The position numbers and the translations under genes were made by a program. Shown here one piece after another: positions 38,750-47,975 of a stretch of 64,000 nt of DNA. Source of the stretch: CAYSSJ01 sp964433675 (GTDB lineage: Bacteria > Cloacimonadota > Cloacimonadia > Cloacimonadales > TCS61); assembly GCA_964433675.1 (NCBI GenBank), contig CAYSSJ010000001.1, forward strand, positions 124,001 through 188,000, given 5' to 3'. Position 1 is the stretch's first letter, and every line of letters starts with the position of its first letter. The notes below the pieces were generated by a model. That model did no database searches, was not told the DNA's origin, and saw nothing but the letters and a program-made list of their open reading frames with translations.

Positions 38750-39862
38750 CTAATCCAAAGTCTTATCCAAAACCGAAATAATAGAATTTTTAAATTCGTT
38801 GAACTGATCTTGCAAAATCGCTTCTCTGACCCTTTCCATCAGTTTCTGATAAAAATAGAGACTGTGAAGTGAAGCGAGTCTCATAGCAAGAAGCTCATTT
38901 ACACTAAATAGATGACGAATATATGCTCTGGAGAAATTTCTGCAAGTGTAGCAGTTGCAATCCTCATCTATAGGTGAAAAGTCTTCTATATAGCGAGCAG
39001 ATTTTATAATGAGTTTTCCTTTGGAAGTAAACACACTCCCTTTCCGGGCATTGCGAGTTGGCATCACACAGTCGAACATGTCGATTCCATTCTCTATACA
39101 GTTTAGAAGATCAGCGGGAGTACCGACACCCATCAGATATCTTGGTTTTGTGGTTGGCAAGATATCATTAAGGTATGATACAATGCGATACATATCTGCT
39201 TTCGGTTCTCCAACCGCCAAACCGCCCAAAGCATAACCCGGGAAGTCAATTTCTAACAACTCCTTGGCAGATTGTTCACGCAGATCTTCGTAAACTCCGC
39301 CTTGTACGATGCCGAATAATGCCTGATCATCGGGTTTCTTATGAGCTTCTTTCCCCAGTTTTGCCCATTCTGTCGTCAGTTTGAGCGATTCGGAGATATA
39401 CTTTTTAGTAGTTGGATATGGCGGGCATTCATCGAAAGACATGATGATATCCGCGCCGATAGCATTTTGGATCTGGATCGCTTTCTGCGGTGTGAAGTAA
39501 TGATAACTTCCATCTATATGAGATTGAAACTCCACTCCATCTTTGTTGATCTTTCTCAGACCCTGCAGACTCATCACCTGAAAGCCGCCACTATCTGTCA
39601 GAACAGCTCTATACCAGCCCATGAAGTTGTGAATTCCGCCGGCAAGTTCGATCAATTTGTGCCCCGGGCGTAGATAGAGGTGGTAGGTGTTTGCCAATAT
39701 GATCTCCGCTCCGATCTCATCAGTCAGATCAACTGGCGCTAAAGTCTTCACAGTCGCTTGCGTACCGACCGGCATAAAAACCGGCGTATGAATGACTCCA
39801 TGTTTGGTTTCCAATATGCCTGCCCGGGCATTGCCACTATTTTTTAAAAGCGTGTACTTCAC
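38750..39862 (-). CDS. tgt: Queuine tRNA-ribosyltransferase (Tgt)
   Basis: This 370-residue TIM-barrel enzyme exchanges guanine-34 in the anticodons of Asp, Asn, His and Tyr tRNAs for preQ1. Diagnostic features are PVGTQATVKTL, NTYHLYLRPG, the general-base aspartate in LTDSGGFQ, YLMGVGTP, the nucleophile region FDCVMPTRNAR and the zinc site CNCYTCRNFSRAYIRHLF. The length is typical. The start overlaps the rseP stop by 4 bp (ATGA at 39862-39859). Queuosine biosynthesis genes are not otherwise seen in the window. Confidence 0.95.
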   Translation of the reverse strand: MKYTLLKNSGNARAGILETKHGVIHTPVFMPVGTQATVKTLAPVDLTDEIGAEIILANTYHLYLRPGHKLIELAGGIHNFMGWYRAVLTDSGGFQVMSLQGLRKINKDGVEFQSHIDGSYHYFTPQKAIQIQNAIGADIIMSFDECPPYPTTKKYISESLKLTTEWAKLGKEAHKKPDDQALFGIVQGGVYEDLREQSAKELLEIDFPGYALGGLAVGEPKADMYRIVSYLNDILPTTKPRYLMGVGTPADLLNCIENGIDMFDCVMPTRNARKGSVFTSKGKLIIKSARYIEDFSPIDEDCNCYTCRNFSRAYIRHLFSVNELLAMRLASLHSLYFYQKLMERVREAILQDQFNEFKNSIISVLDKTLD

Positions 39863-41172
39863 CGTTCTATCACCGTTGATTGATCTCTGAGAGCGGAACT
39901 TCTTTGAAATATTCTGTCAAAGTCGTTAACAAAAGCGAAAAGCATCAAAGCGAGCAGCAGAATGATGCCGATATGTTGTAAGGCAGCCTGTAGTTTGAGG
40001 GAGAGCGGACGTCTGATGATTCCCTCGATCAGGCAAAACATGATATGACCACCATCTAAAACGGGAATAGGCAACAAATTCATAATCATCAGCATGATAC
40101 TGATGGTAGCGACCAACGATAGAAGAGCAATGAACCCTTTTTCAGCCGTCTGTACCGAAATTGTGTAGATCATCACAGGACCGCCGATACTATCACGGAT
40201 AGCAGAAGGATTGGCTATCAATCGATACAAAGTGACATAGTTTAGTGCTACAAAACCTATAGTTGATGCCGTTCCTATGTATATAGATTCGAAGATATTA
40301 TAGTGTTCTTCAATCTCGACTGGCATATACTGGGTGATACCGATTATCCGAGTTTGGGTCATTATATTATCTTCCAAAGAAACTTCTCTTTCCAAGATTT
40401 GCTCTTCTCGTTCGATTCTGAGTTTTACCACATCTTCAGGAGCTTCCGAGATCTGCTTTTGCATCTCTGACCATGTAGATATCGGGTTATCGTTCACCGC
40501 CACTATCTTATCTCCGCTAGATAAGCCGGCTCTGTATGCCGGCATACCCGGGGCTACATCGCCAATGATAGGTGGGGAATAAGGGCGAAATTCGCTAGCC
40601 CATTTCTGCGGTGTGATTCCTTCTGTCTCAATCTCGATTATCTCCCCGTTTCGTTCTACTAAAAAAAGATTCCTGTCTTCCGGATGCAGATGTCGCAAAA
40701 TATCTGTCCAACCTCGTATATCATGATCGTTTACTTGGATGACTTCGTCATGCATCTCGAATTTCTGATGATACTCCTGAGAGACTTGACCAATAATCGG
40801 CATGCTGTCTTCATAAGTGCGACCGATAGCAAAGGTCATTATAAAGATCAGAATAGCTAAGATCAGATTTGCCATAGGTCCGGAAAATGCTATCAAAGCG
40901 CGTTTCCACCAGGCTTTTGCTTGGAAGGAATCCGGTTCTTCGGCAGTTTGCTCTTCCGGGTTTTCACCCTTCATCTTCAGATAACCGCCCAACGGTATCA
41001 GAGAAATGCGATATTCCACTCCATTTTTTTTGAACGCTACCAACTTCGGTCCGAACCCGATAGAGAATTTTTCGATATTGACTCTAAACAATCTGGCAGC
41101 CAATAAATGCCCATATTCATGAACTGTTATCAGTATGCCCAAAACGATGAGCACAACCAGTATATTTAACAT
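39859..41172 (-). CDS. rseP: Site-2 zinc metalloprotease RseP
   Basis: This 437-residue inner-membrane protease performs regulated intramembrane cleavage, classically of anti-sigma factors in envelope-stress signalling. The HEYGH zinc site is at residues 18-22 in the first membrane helix. Then come a long loop, a PDZ domain (GDVAPGMPAYRAGLSSGDKIVAVND), and a final membrane part with the second metal site PIPVLDGGH. The target is not identifiable here, and no rseA-like gene is nearby. It is the first gene of the rseP-tgt-DHS-DUF5683-cmk/plsC-ispH-rpsA run. Its ribosome site is CGGAGAT before ATG 41172. Confidence 0.92.
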   Translation of the reverse strand: MLNILVVLIVLGILITVHEYGHLLAARLFRVNIEKFSIGFGPKLVAFKKNGVEYRISLIPLGGYLKMKGENPEEQTAEEPDSFQAKAWWKRALIAFSGPMANLILAILIFIMTFAIGRTYEDSMPIIGQVSQEYHQKFEMHDEVIQVNDHDIRGWTDILRHLHPEDRNLFLVERNGEIIEIETEGITPQKWASEFRPYSPPIIGDVAPGMPAYRAGLSSGDKIVAVNDNPISTWSEMQKQISEAPEDVVKLRIEREEQILEREVSLEDNIMTQTRIIGITQYMPVEIEEHYNIFESIYIGTASTIGFVALNYVTLYRLIANPSAIRDSIGGPVMIYTISVQTAEKGFIALLSLVATISIMLMIMNLLPIPVLDGGHIMFCLIEGIIRRPLSLKLQAALQHIGIILLLALMLFAFVNDFDRIFQRSSALRDQSTVIER

Positions 41173-41266
41173 AAAACATATCTCCGTTTATTTTTTTTGC
41201 ACACTTTGTTATCGGAGTTGAGAGGTCAAGAAGTTTTCAATTATTCCAAATTAGATTGTTTTTCAT

Positions 41267-41294
41267 TTGACAGAATATTGAGTTTTTTTAAAAA
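41267..41294 (+). promoter_or_regulatory. Candidate sigma-70 promoter of the envelope cluster
   Basis: TTGACA (41267-41272) is followed after 16 bp by TAAAAA (41289-41294). A transcript starting near 41301 would exclude the ATG at 41298 and favour the ATG at 41334 for the M23 gene. Confidence 0.45.
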
Positions 41295-41297
41295 AGC

Positions 41298-42710
41298 ATG
41301 CATGAGATTAGTAAAAAAGACAATGGGTTAAGGATGAGCAGAGCCATAATTGTTATGATTTTGGGTCTTTTGGTGTTGTCCTGTACCCAGCCGGTTGTTA
41401 GTTATGAGGAAGAGGAGGAGTCTGTGGATCCTTATGTGTATAAATGGGGATCGTTAAGACAGGGAGAGACTCTGGCTAATGCCTTGTTGGATCGGGAACT
41501 GGGTAATGCTGATGTTTATCGGGTGGTAAATGAATTGGATGAAGTTTATGATCTGCGCCGCTGCTATCCGGGCGATAGCTTCTTTGTGAAAGTAGATACT
41601 ACCAATCTGATACAGGAACTACAGTTCATACCGGATAGAGTAACCTCATATCATGTTATCCGTGATACACTCGGAGAGTATCAGATAAATATCGAAAAAC
41701 ATGAATTAGAAAAAGAGGTAAGCTATATAGAAGGTGAGATCGAGACTTCTCTCTATGCTGCTATTATAAAAGCAGGAGAAGGTCCGGCACTCGCTATGGC
41801 ACTAACCCAAATATTTCAGTGGGATATAGATTTTTTGATTGACCCTCAAAAAGGTGACCAATTCCGCCTCGTATTCGAGAAGTATAAAAGCGGAGATGAG
41901 TTTATTCGCTACGGCGACATTCTTACAGCACAATATATCAGCAGAAATTACGATAAGATAGCTTATTTATACACTACGAATGAGGGGCAAAAAAAATACT
42001 TTGATATAGATGGTCAATCCTTTCAGAAAGCATTTCTCAGATCACCGCTCAACTACACGAGAATAACCTCACGCTTTTCCAGAGGCAGATATCATCCGGT
42101 ACTCAAGATAGTGCGTCCTCATCATGGAGTAGATTATGGCGCACCGCATGGCACACCGGTGGAGACCTCAGCAGACGGCACGGTAATCCATGTAGGATGG
42201 AAAGGTGGGCATCCTACCGTAAATGGACGTCAAGGCGGATATGGAAAAACTGTGATGATCAGACATCCAAACGGTTATCGGACACTATATGGTCATCTTA
42301 GTAATTATGCCCGAGGTCTCAAAGTAGGGCAACGAGTATCTCAGGGACAGGTGATCGGGTATGTCGGTTCTACCGGCTTAGCAACTGGTCCGCATTTGCA
42401 TTATGAGATCCATCTGAATGGTAATCCTATCGATCCGTTGAAGCTCGATAATGTTGCCGGTCCACCGGTGCCGGAAAATGAGCTGGCTCAATTCAAAGCA
42501 AAAGCGGATAGTCTGTATGCTTTATTGAATTCCGGACTTATTGTAGAAAAAACTGAAGTAGAGGAAGACAAAATCGTCGAAGAAGAACAAGTAGCCATGT
42601 ATGATGCCGAACAAAACAGAGCTTGGTTTTGGTGGGTTTTCATAGGTGTTGTAGTACTTTTTATCCTCAGGGGAATAACCAAAAAAATGCAAAAACGCAT
42701 AAAAGAATAA
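41298..42710 (+). CDS. M23 (LytM-type) peptidase, lipoprotein with a C-terminal membrane helix
   Basis: The product has 470 residues from ATG 41298, or 458 if it starts at ATG 41334 (MSRAIIVMILG), which a possible promoter favours. A lipobox LLVLSC marks the N-terminal lipid site. The N-terminal half contains two segments typical of DD-endopeptidase-type M23 proteins (GETLANALLDRELGNADVYR, and SLYAAIIKAGEGPALAMALTQIFQWDIDF). The peptidase domain has zinc ligands in HHGVDYGAPHGTPV and GPHLHYEIH. At the C-terminus is a membrane helix, WWVFIGVVVLFILRGITKK. It probably cuts peptidoglycan cross-bridges. The following 1,001-residue gene starts 24 bp later, so it belongs to the envelope cluster. Confidence 0.88.
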   Translation: MHEISKKDNGLRMSRAIIVMILGLLVLSCTQPVVSYEEEEESVDPYVYKWGSLRQGETLANALLDRELGNADVYRVVNELDEVYDLRRCYPGDSFFVKVDTTNLIQELQFIPDRVTSYHVIRDTLGEYQINIEKHELEKEVSYIEGEIETSLYAAIIKAGEGPALAMALTQIFQWDIDFLIDPQKGDQFRLVFEKYKSGDEFIRYGDILTAQYISRNYDKIAYLYTTNEGQKKYFDIDGQSFQKAFLRSPLNYTRITSRFSRGRYHPVLKIVRPHHGVDYGAPHGTPVETSADGTVIHVGWKGGHPTVNGRQGGYGKTVMIRHPNGYRTLYGHLSNYARGLKVGQRVSQGQVIGYVGSTGLATGPHLHYEIHLNGNPIDPLKLDNVAGPPVPENELAQFKAKADSLYALLNSGLIVEKTEVEEDKIVEEEQVAMYDAEQNRAWFWWVFIGVVVLFILRGITKKMQKRIKE

Positions 42711-42733
42711 AAAATAGGGAAAAGGAGAGGTCT

Positions 42734-45700
42734 ATGAAGTATAGGTTCAAAAAAACCGGATATCTTCTATTGTTTATGGCTCTCGGCTTACTTCTGATAC
42801 CGACATTGTCTCAGGCGCAGACAGCAGAAAACGATTATATCGTCAAAGATCTGCTGGTTGAAGATGTGCCGAATAATGACGGTACAGGTTTGGCAGTTAG
42901 CTGGGTGCCATTACCGATAGAACAAAGAATTATAGAGTATCGGATCTACAGGGGTGTCACACCCGATTCGTTATTCTATGTCGGAAAGGTAGATGTTAAT
43001 CCGGAAACGGAATTTGTGGGAGAACGCATGTACTTTTACGATACCGATTTCACAAATTTCGTTACGATCAATTCTCCGGGAAGGTTAAGACAAGAAAGAC
43101 AGCAACCGGACGACAGTCCTATCTTTAGAGCTTATCCCAGAGATATCAGCGTTACCGGTCCCGAATTAACAAATTATACTATACTCGGAATTATCACGGA
43201 AAAAAATTTTTATTACAAAAACCGCAAAGTGGTAATCGAAGATGAAGAGAGCGATGATGAAAGTGTTTATGCCGGCATGAAATTACGCCATATCGATATG
43301 GCAAAAAAACTTATACCGGATCATAAATACTATTATACCGTTATTGCTGTAGATGAACTCAGAAGGTTCCATCCACATGCAGAACCTCAGTATGGTATCC
43401 CGCGCGTAAATTCTCCCGAGAAAACTCGCGAATTTTATGTAAAATACTTAGAAGACCAAAAACAGCTTAACTTCGAATGGTCATTACCACTGTTTACAGA
43501 TGATGTCTACTACCATCAGATCTATATGCTCAGCCAGGAAGATCTGGAGCAGTTTAAAGCGTATGAGCAAGCTTTGATCGAACGGGAAGAGCATGAACTA
43601 GCACGCAAAGAAGACCCTGAGATGCCACCGTATGAGATGACAGTAGATAACCCTGCTGAACTTATCTTTATGCGGTATTCTGCTTACCCATATACCGGAA
43701 TGCGAAACAAATCGATCAGTGTGGAAGATGAGCGAATCTATTTTGATAAGACATTCTCAAATGCGATAACCGGTCAAGAATTCCAAGTCGATGTACCAAT
43801 CGATACAGACAATATAGAAGACTACTATTTTGTCTTTTCTCTTTTTGATACATCGGGACATGAGACCTTCTCTGATGTTACTCAGGCAGCTACTATCAAT
43901 TCAGATATATTGCCTCCTCTGTCAGACTTTAAAGTGGTAGATAGAAAAGATGATAAGGGTGAATATAATACGGTGTATTGGGATAATCCAGTTGTATATC
44001 TAACTAACGCAACCTATTTGGATCTTGCCCGCACCAAAATGATGGTGAATTACGAATTGATGGAGAATGAGAATTATTATATCAACAATATCTATTTTGA
44101 TGTTTACGATGAAAGTGGAGAACATATAGGCAACATAAACGAATTTTATCAGGACAATAGGATAACTTTCCGCATTCCTACCGATGATGAAGATTATGAT
44201 CGCTATCAGGACTTCTCTTTTGAGATCACTATTCGTGCCAATGGTGAGATGATAGAAGACTATGTGCTAACCCAAAAGATCGAGTTCAATGAAATGACCC
44301 GATCACTACGTCCGACAGATCTTCATATCAATGGGTTTAATGTGGAGAATTTTTTCTACTATATCTACAAAAGGAATTATGCTGATGAAGAATTCAGGCT
44401 AAGCCAAAGACTGGCTGCCACCGCTCGTGAACATCACGATATGATCCGTTTTGAAAATAACCATTTCAAGATTGTTAATCAATATGAGGAAGATAGAGAT
44501 CTGTTCTTGATATCACCTTCGTTTGCTGTAATGAGAGATCCTGAAAAAGATGCCACGGTCAGTTCGAACTTATATCGCTCCGAATTTGAGAAAACCGTAG
44601 AGAGATATGAGAGTGAGATCGAGAGATATCAGGCAATGCTGGATACGGTAGAAACCGAAGCTGAGAAAGCTCAGGCACGATCTGCTATCAATTACTATCA
44701 AAATCAGCTCGAAATATCTGCCGAACATCCTGTACTTGACAAAGCCGAAAGCTTTGAAAGTGATCGGCAAAGAATTAAGTTCCTCGATAAGGTAAGACAC
44801 TACGCACGCAATTCCTTCGAGTACAAAATGGTTTTCAGCAACGGCGAAGGTGTATTTGTGGAAACTCCGATCTTTGTGGCAGATGAGCCAATGGAAAAGG
44901 GTAGGCACGAAGAGTATGTGTTTGCATTGCCAGGCTGGGGAGAAACTCATTTCTATCCGCTGCCCAACTGGTTCAAGACAGATTGGTGGCCCGCACTTAT
45001 AGCAACCTTTATTTTCGGGCTTTTTGTCTATATCTATGTGAAAAAAGCTTTGAGAGGTCACGACATGTATATCAGACCGATTGCCGGTATTCACGAAATA
45101 GACAATGCTATCGGTAGAGCGACTGAGATGGGCAAACCGATCTTGTTTATCCCGGGATTGTCCGGTATTCAGGATGTGGCTACACTGGCAGGTCTGGCGA
45201 TCTTGGGCAGAGTGGCAAAAAAAGCTGCGGAATACGATACTCGTATCTTGGTGCCTATGAGAGACTATATAGTGCTACCGATCGCTCAGGAAATCGTGAA
45301 GGAAGCACATTACGAAGCCGGCAGACCGGACACATATGATAAAAACAGTGTGTTCTTCGTTACGACCAACCAATTTGCCTTCGTTGCCGGTGTGAATGGT
45401 ATAATGGTAAGGGAAAAAGTGGCGACCAACTTCTTCATGGGTATGTTCTGGGCAGAAGCATTGCTACTAACTGAGACCGGAAATATCGCTGGAGCCGTAC
45501 AGATAGCAGGTACAGACGCGATTACTCAGATCCCATTCTTTATCACTACCTGTGACTACACACTCTTGGGTGAAGAGCTTTATGCAGCAGCTGCTTATCT
45601 GGCTCGCGATCCACTCCAGATGGGAACTCTCAAAGGTGTGGACTATACAAAATTAATAATAATGTCACTTATTGTCGGCGGAACGATTTTATCAACGTCT

Positions 45701-45739
45701 CATCTGACGTTCTTGATAAATGCGTTCCCGGATAAATAA
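42734..45739 (+). CDS. Exported/membrane protein with DUF6754-like C-terminal domain
   Basis: The product has 1,001 residues. A signal peptide (1-29) leads to a long periplasmic part with repeated beta-rich segments (IEYRIYRGVTPDSLFYVG, HYYTVIAVDELRR-type fibronectin-like pattern) and a coiled coil at about 615-670. A membrane helix (WWPALIATFIFGLFVYIYV, about 752-772) is followed by a compact cytosolic alpha/beta domain (IGRATEMGKPILFIPGLSGIQDV to AAAAYLARDPLQMG). A second helix ends the protein. I recognise the C-terminal part as the DUF6754-type domain; its function is unknown. GGAGAGG nine bases before ATG 42734 sets the start. It is the first of four tightly packed membrane genes. Confidence 0.75.
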   Translation: MKYRFKKTGYLLLFMALGLLLIPTLSQAQTAENDYIVKDLLVEDVPNNDGTGLAVSWVPLPIEQRIIEYRIYRGVTPDSLFYVGKVDVNPETEFVGERMYFYDTDFTNFVTINSPGRLRQERQQPDDSPIFRAYPRDISVTGPELTNYTILGIITEKNFYYKNRKVVIEDEESDDESVYAGMKLRHIDMAKKLIPDHKYYYTVIAVDELRRFHPHAEPQYGIPRVNSPEKTREFYVKYLEDQKQLNFEWSLPLFTDDVYYHQIYMLSQEDLEQFKAYEQALIEREEHELARKEDPEMPPYEMTVDNPAELIFMRYSAYPYTGMRNKSISVEDERIYFDKTFSNAITGQEFQVDVPIDTDNIEDYYFVFSLFDTSGHETFSDVTQAATINSDILPPLSDFKVVDRKDDKGEYNTVYWDNPVVYLTNATYLDLARTKMMVNYELMENENYYINNIYFDVYDESGEHIGNINEFYQDNRITFRIPTDDEDYDRYQDFSFEITIRANGEMIEDYVLTQKIEFNEMTRSLRPTDLHINGFNVENFFYYIYKRNYADEEFRLSQRLAATAREHHDMIRFENNHFKIVNQYEEDRDLFLISPSFAVMRDPEKDATVSSNLYRSEFEKTVERYESEIERYQAMLDTVETEAEKAQARSAINYYQNQLEISAEHPVLDKAESFESDRQRIKFLDKVRHYARNSFEYKMVFSNGEGVFVETPIFVADEPMEKGRHEEYVFALPGWGETHFYPLPNWFKTDWWPALIATFIFGLFVYIYVKKALRGHDMYIRPIAGIHEIDNAIGRATEMGKPILFIPGLSGIQDVATLAGLAILGRVAKKAAEYDTRILVPMRDYIVLPIAQEIVKEAHYEAGRPDTYDKNSVFFVTTNQFAFVAGVNGIMVREKVATNFFMGMFWAEALLLTETGNIAGAVQIAGTDAITQIPFFITTCDYTLLGEELYAAAAYLARDPLQMGTLKGVDYTKLIIMSLIVGGTILSTSHLTFLINAFPDK

Positions 45740-45754
45740 TTTTAGGAGGAAATA

Positions 45755-46381
45755 ATGTTTAAAAGACAAATACCACTATTAATGGTAATGATACTCGGAT
45801 TCCTTTTCGTAGCTCATACATTTATACCACATAGAATTTCTGTAGATTTCTTCGATTGGTTTGTGAGTTGGACGCGAGCAATGGCTCCTTTTGCACTGGT
45901 TCTCGGCATTCTGAGTCTTTCTATGGTTCACACTACCAAGATATCGAGGAAAGTGCCGAATTGGCAATATAGTATAGCTCTATTGGTCGGGTTGGTCTTT
46001 ACAGGCGCCTCCGGGTTTATCTGGGGCAGAGACCCCGGTACTCCGTATATGTGGCTTTTTACCAATGTGCAGATGCCTATGAGTGCCACCATGTTCGCGC
46101 TGCTGGCATTTTATATCGCATCTGCTGCCTACAAGGCATTTAGAGCTCGCTCTATGGAGGCAACTGTGCTTCTGATTGCTGCACTTATCGTCATGCTCGG
46201 TCAAGTACCTATCGGGATGGCTATTTCCAGATGGATACCCGAAACTTCCAGATGGATACTGAATGTGCCCAATCTGGCGGCAGCCCGTGCTATCCGGCTT
46301 GGCGTTGGTTTGGGTATGACCGCTACTGCATTGAAGATCATTCTCGGAATTGAACGAACTTATCTGGGCGGAGGTAAATGA
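45755..46381 (+). CDS. Polytopic membrane protein of the envelope cluster
   Basis: The product has 208 residues with about six hydrophobic segments (for example PLLMVMILGFLFVAHTFI, FALVLGILSLSM, TVLLIAALIVMLGQVPIG and LGVGLGMTATALKIILGI) and short loops. A polar loop GRDPGTPYMWLFTNVQMPM is the longest. I cannot assign a family with known function. TAGGAGG is nine bases before ATG 45755. The gene follows the 1,001-residue gene by 15 bp and overlaps the next gene by 4 bp (ATGA at 46378-46381), so it is presumed to be part of the same complex. Confidence 0.7.
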   Translation: MFKRQIPLLMVMILGFLFVAHTFIPHRISVDFFDWFVSWTRAMAPFALVLGILSLSMVHTTKISRKVPNWQYSIALLVGLVFTGASGFIWGRDPGTPYMWLFTNVQMPMSATMFALLAFYIASAAYKAFRARSMEATVLLIAALIVMLGQVPIGMAISRWIPETSRWILNVPNLAAARAIRLGVGLGMTATALKIILGIERTYLGGGK

Positions 46382-47313
46382 TGAATCCAAAAGTAGTAAA
46401 AATATTCGAAAAAATGCAAGCATTAGACAGACGATGGATATATATAGTCGTGCTTTTAGCAATATCTATCCCGCTTATCGTACCGTTTGATGCCAGAACT
46501 TATGTAACGGAACCCGTAATAGATCTCTATACCCTCATAGATTCTTACTCCGGTAGAGAGGATAGGGCAATTCTTATGAATTTCTTTCACGATGCTTCCA
46601 CCATGCCGGAATTGACACCGATGCAGGTGGCTATATTGAGGCATGCCTTCGAACGGGATATCAAGGTGTTTACGCTCTGTTTCATGCCACAGGCTGCACC
46701 TATTGTAGAATATACTATCGATATTGCCAGAGAAGGCTATGATGTGCAAGCTGGAGTACACTATCTGAACTTCGGGTTCAAACCGATATCTCTTTTGGTG
46801 CCCATTGTCTTAGGTATGGGCGAAGACATATCCGATGCAATAGATGTAGATGCCGACGGAAGAAAGATAGAAAATCTTCCTATTATGGAGCATATCAATA
46901 GTTACAACCAGATGAACCTGGTGATAGATTTCTCCGGTTCGGCTAGTGTTATGACTTGGATAACTTATGCTCGCGCTCGCTTTGGAGTTAATGTCGGTGC
47001 AGGCGTAACAGCCGTTCTCGCACCGGATTACTTCCCTTATCTGCAAACAGGACAGATTGTCGGAATGCTGGGTGGCTTGAAAGGTGCTGCGGAATATGAG
47101 GAATTGGTAGATCTATTCGCTACTCAAGATAGGGATTTCAGTATGGAAATATTGCAGGAAGAATGGATAGCAATATCCGAGGTGGAACCTATGCATCACA
47201 AAACTGCCCGGCTTGGTATGAATGCTCAATCTATAGCACATATCATGATCATAGTCTTTATTATCATCGGTAATATCGGCTATTTTGTCACCGGCAAAAA
47301 GAAAATAATATAG
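46378..47313 (+). CDS. Membrane-anchored alpha/beta protein of the envelope cluster
   Basis: The product has 311 residues. It has a membrane helix near the N-terminus (WIYIVVLLAISIPLIVPF, 19-36), a soluble domain of about 220 residues and a C-terminal helix (SIAHIMIIVFIIIGNIGYFV). The soluble domain has alternating strands and helices: AILMNFFHDASTMPELTPMQ, VAILRHAFERDIKVFTLCF, AAPIVEYTIDIARE, LLVPIVLGMGEDISDAID and VTAVLAPDYFPYLQTGQIVGMLGGLKGA. The order and spacing recall the C-terminal domain of the 1,001-residue protein (AILGRVAKKAAEYDTRILVPM, TTCDYTLLGEELYAAAAYL), so I infer distant paralogy. No catalytic residues are recognised. A GGAGG site precedes its ATG. Confidence 0.7.
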   Translation: MMNPKVVKIFEKMQALDRRWIYIVVLLAISIPLIVPFDARTYVTEPVIDLYTLIDSYSGREDRAILMNFFHDASTMPELTPMQVAILRHAFERDIKVFTLCFMPQAAPIVEYTIDIAREGYDVQAGVHYLNFGFKPISLLVPIVLGMGEDISDAIDVDADGRKIENLPIMEHINSYNQMNLVIDFSGSASVMTWITYARARFGVNVGAGVTAVLAPDYFPYLQTGQIVGMLGGLKGAAEYEELVDLFATQDRDFSMEILQEEWIAISEVEPMHHKTARLGMNAQSIAHIMIIVFIIIGNIGYFVTGKKKII

Positions 47314-47322
47314 GAGGATGAC

Positions 47323-47922
47323 ATGTTTGAAACATTTAGTAATTGGATCGCAGCTTTCTTTACCCTCTGTATATTCTCGTTTCTCTACAAAGAGAATCCA
47401 TTCTATAGATTCGGTGAAGCTCTTCTGGTTGGTGTCTCGATGGGATATGCTATCCCACTTGTCTATGAGAATGTGTTTATACCTTATGTTTATGTGCCAT
47501 TATTCTTGGAATATAAACTTACTCTGATAATACCAACGATCTTGGGTATGTTTTACATACTAAGATTTACAAAGAAATACAGTTGGCTATCACGTTACCC
47601 CATAGCGTTCAGCATGGGTATGGTCGGTATGGGTGTACCTATGTCTCTCAATGCTCAGGTGTTGGTTCAGATGAGAAGTGCTATGCTTCCGATAGATAAT
47701 ATAGATACTTTCCTGATCTTTTTGGGAACCGTAACTATCCTGATGTATTTCTTCTTCTCAAAAGAGCATAAAGGGATTTACGGTAAATTCACCAATCTGG
47801 GTATCTGGTTTATGATGGTCGGATTCGGTGCCTCATTCGGATATACCGTGATGGCACGTATTTCATTGCTCATCGGGCGATTACAGTTTCTGCTCGGTGA
47901 TGTACTCGGCTTGATCCAATAA
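47323..47922 (+). CDS. Polytopic membrane protein, last gene of the envelope cluster
   Basis: The product has 199 residues with five to six hydrophobic segments (WIAAFFTLCIFSFLY, ALLVGVSMGYAIPLVYENVFIP, TLIIPTILGMFYIL, IAFSMGMVGMGVPMSL, FLIFLGTVTILMYFFFS and IWFMMVGFGASFGYTVM). A repeated GMG/GVP-type glycine pattern is present, but I recognise no family. TAGGAGG lies nine bases before ATG 47323. The gene follows the previous one by 9 bp and ends shortly before a terminator. Confidence 0.7.
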   Translation: MFETFSNWIAAFFTLCIFSFLYKENPFYRFGEALLVGVSMGYAIPLVYENVFIPYVYVPLFLEYKLTLIIPTILGMFYILRFTKKYSWLSRYPIAFSMGMVGMGVPMSLNAQVLVQMRSAMLPIDNIDTFLIFLGTVTILMYFFFSKEHKGIYGKFTNLGIWFMMVGFGASFGYTVMARISLLIGRLQFLLGDVLGLIQ

Positions 47923-47943
47923 AAAAAAGTAAGAAAACAAATT

Positions 47944-47975
47944 AGCCCGATCTTTACGGTCGGGCTTTGTTCTTT
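47944..47975 (+). terminator. Bidirectional terminator-like hairpin
   Basis: AGCCCGA (47944-47950) pairs with TCGGGCT (47960-47966) around a nine-base loop, followed on the plus strand by a T-rich stretch. On the minus strand T-rich sequence also follows after a few bases, so it may serve both convergent genes. The glycosyltransferase stop codon lies inside the loop. Confidence 0.75.

Noticed and set aside
44570..45094. Minus-strand 174-codon frame opposite the 1,001-residue membrane protein
   Set aside because: Antisense shadow with unlikely composition (many Cys, Phe, His) and no ribosome site.
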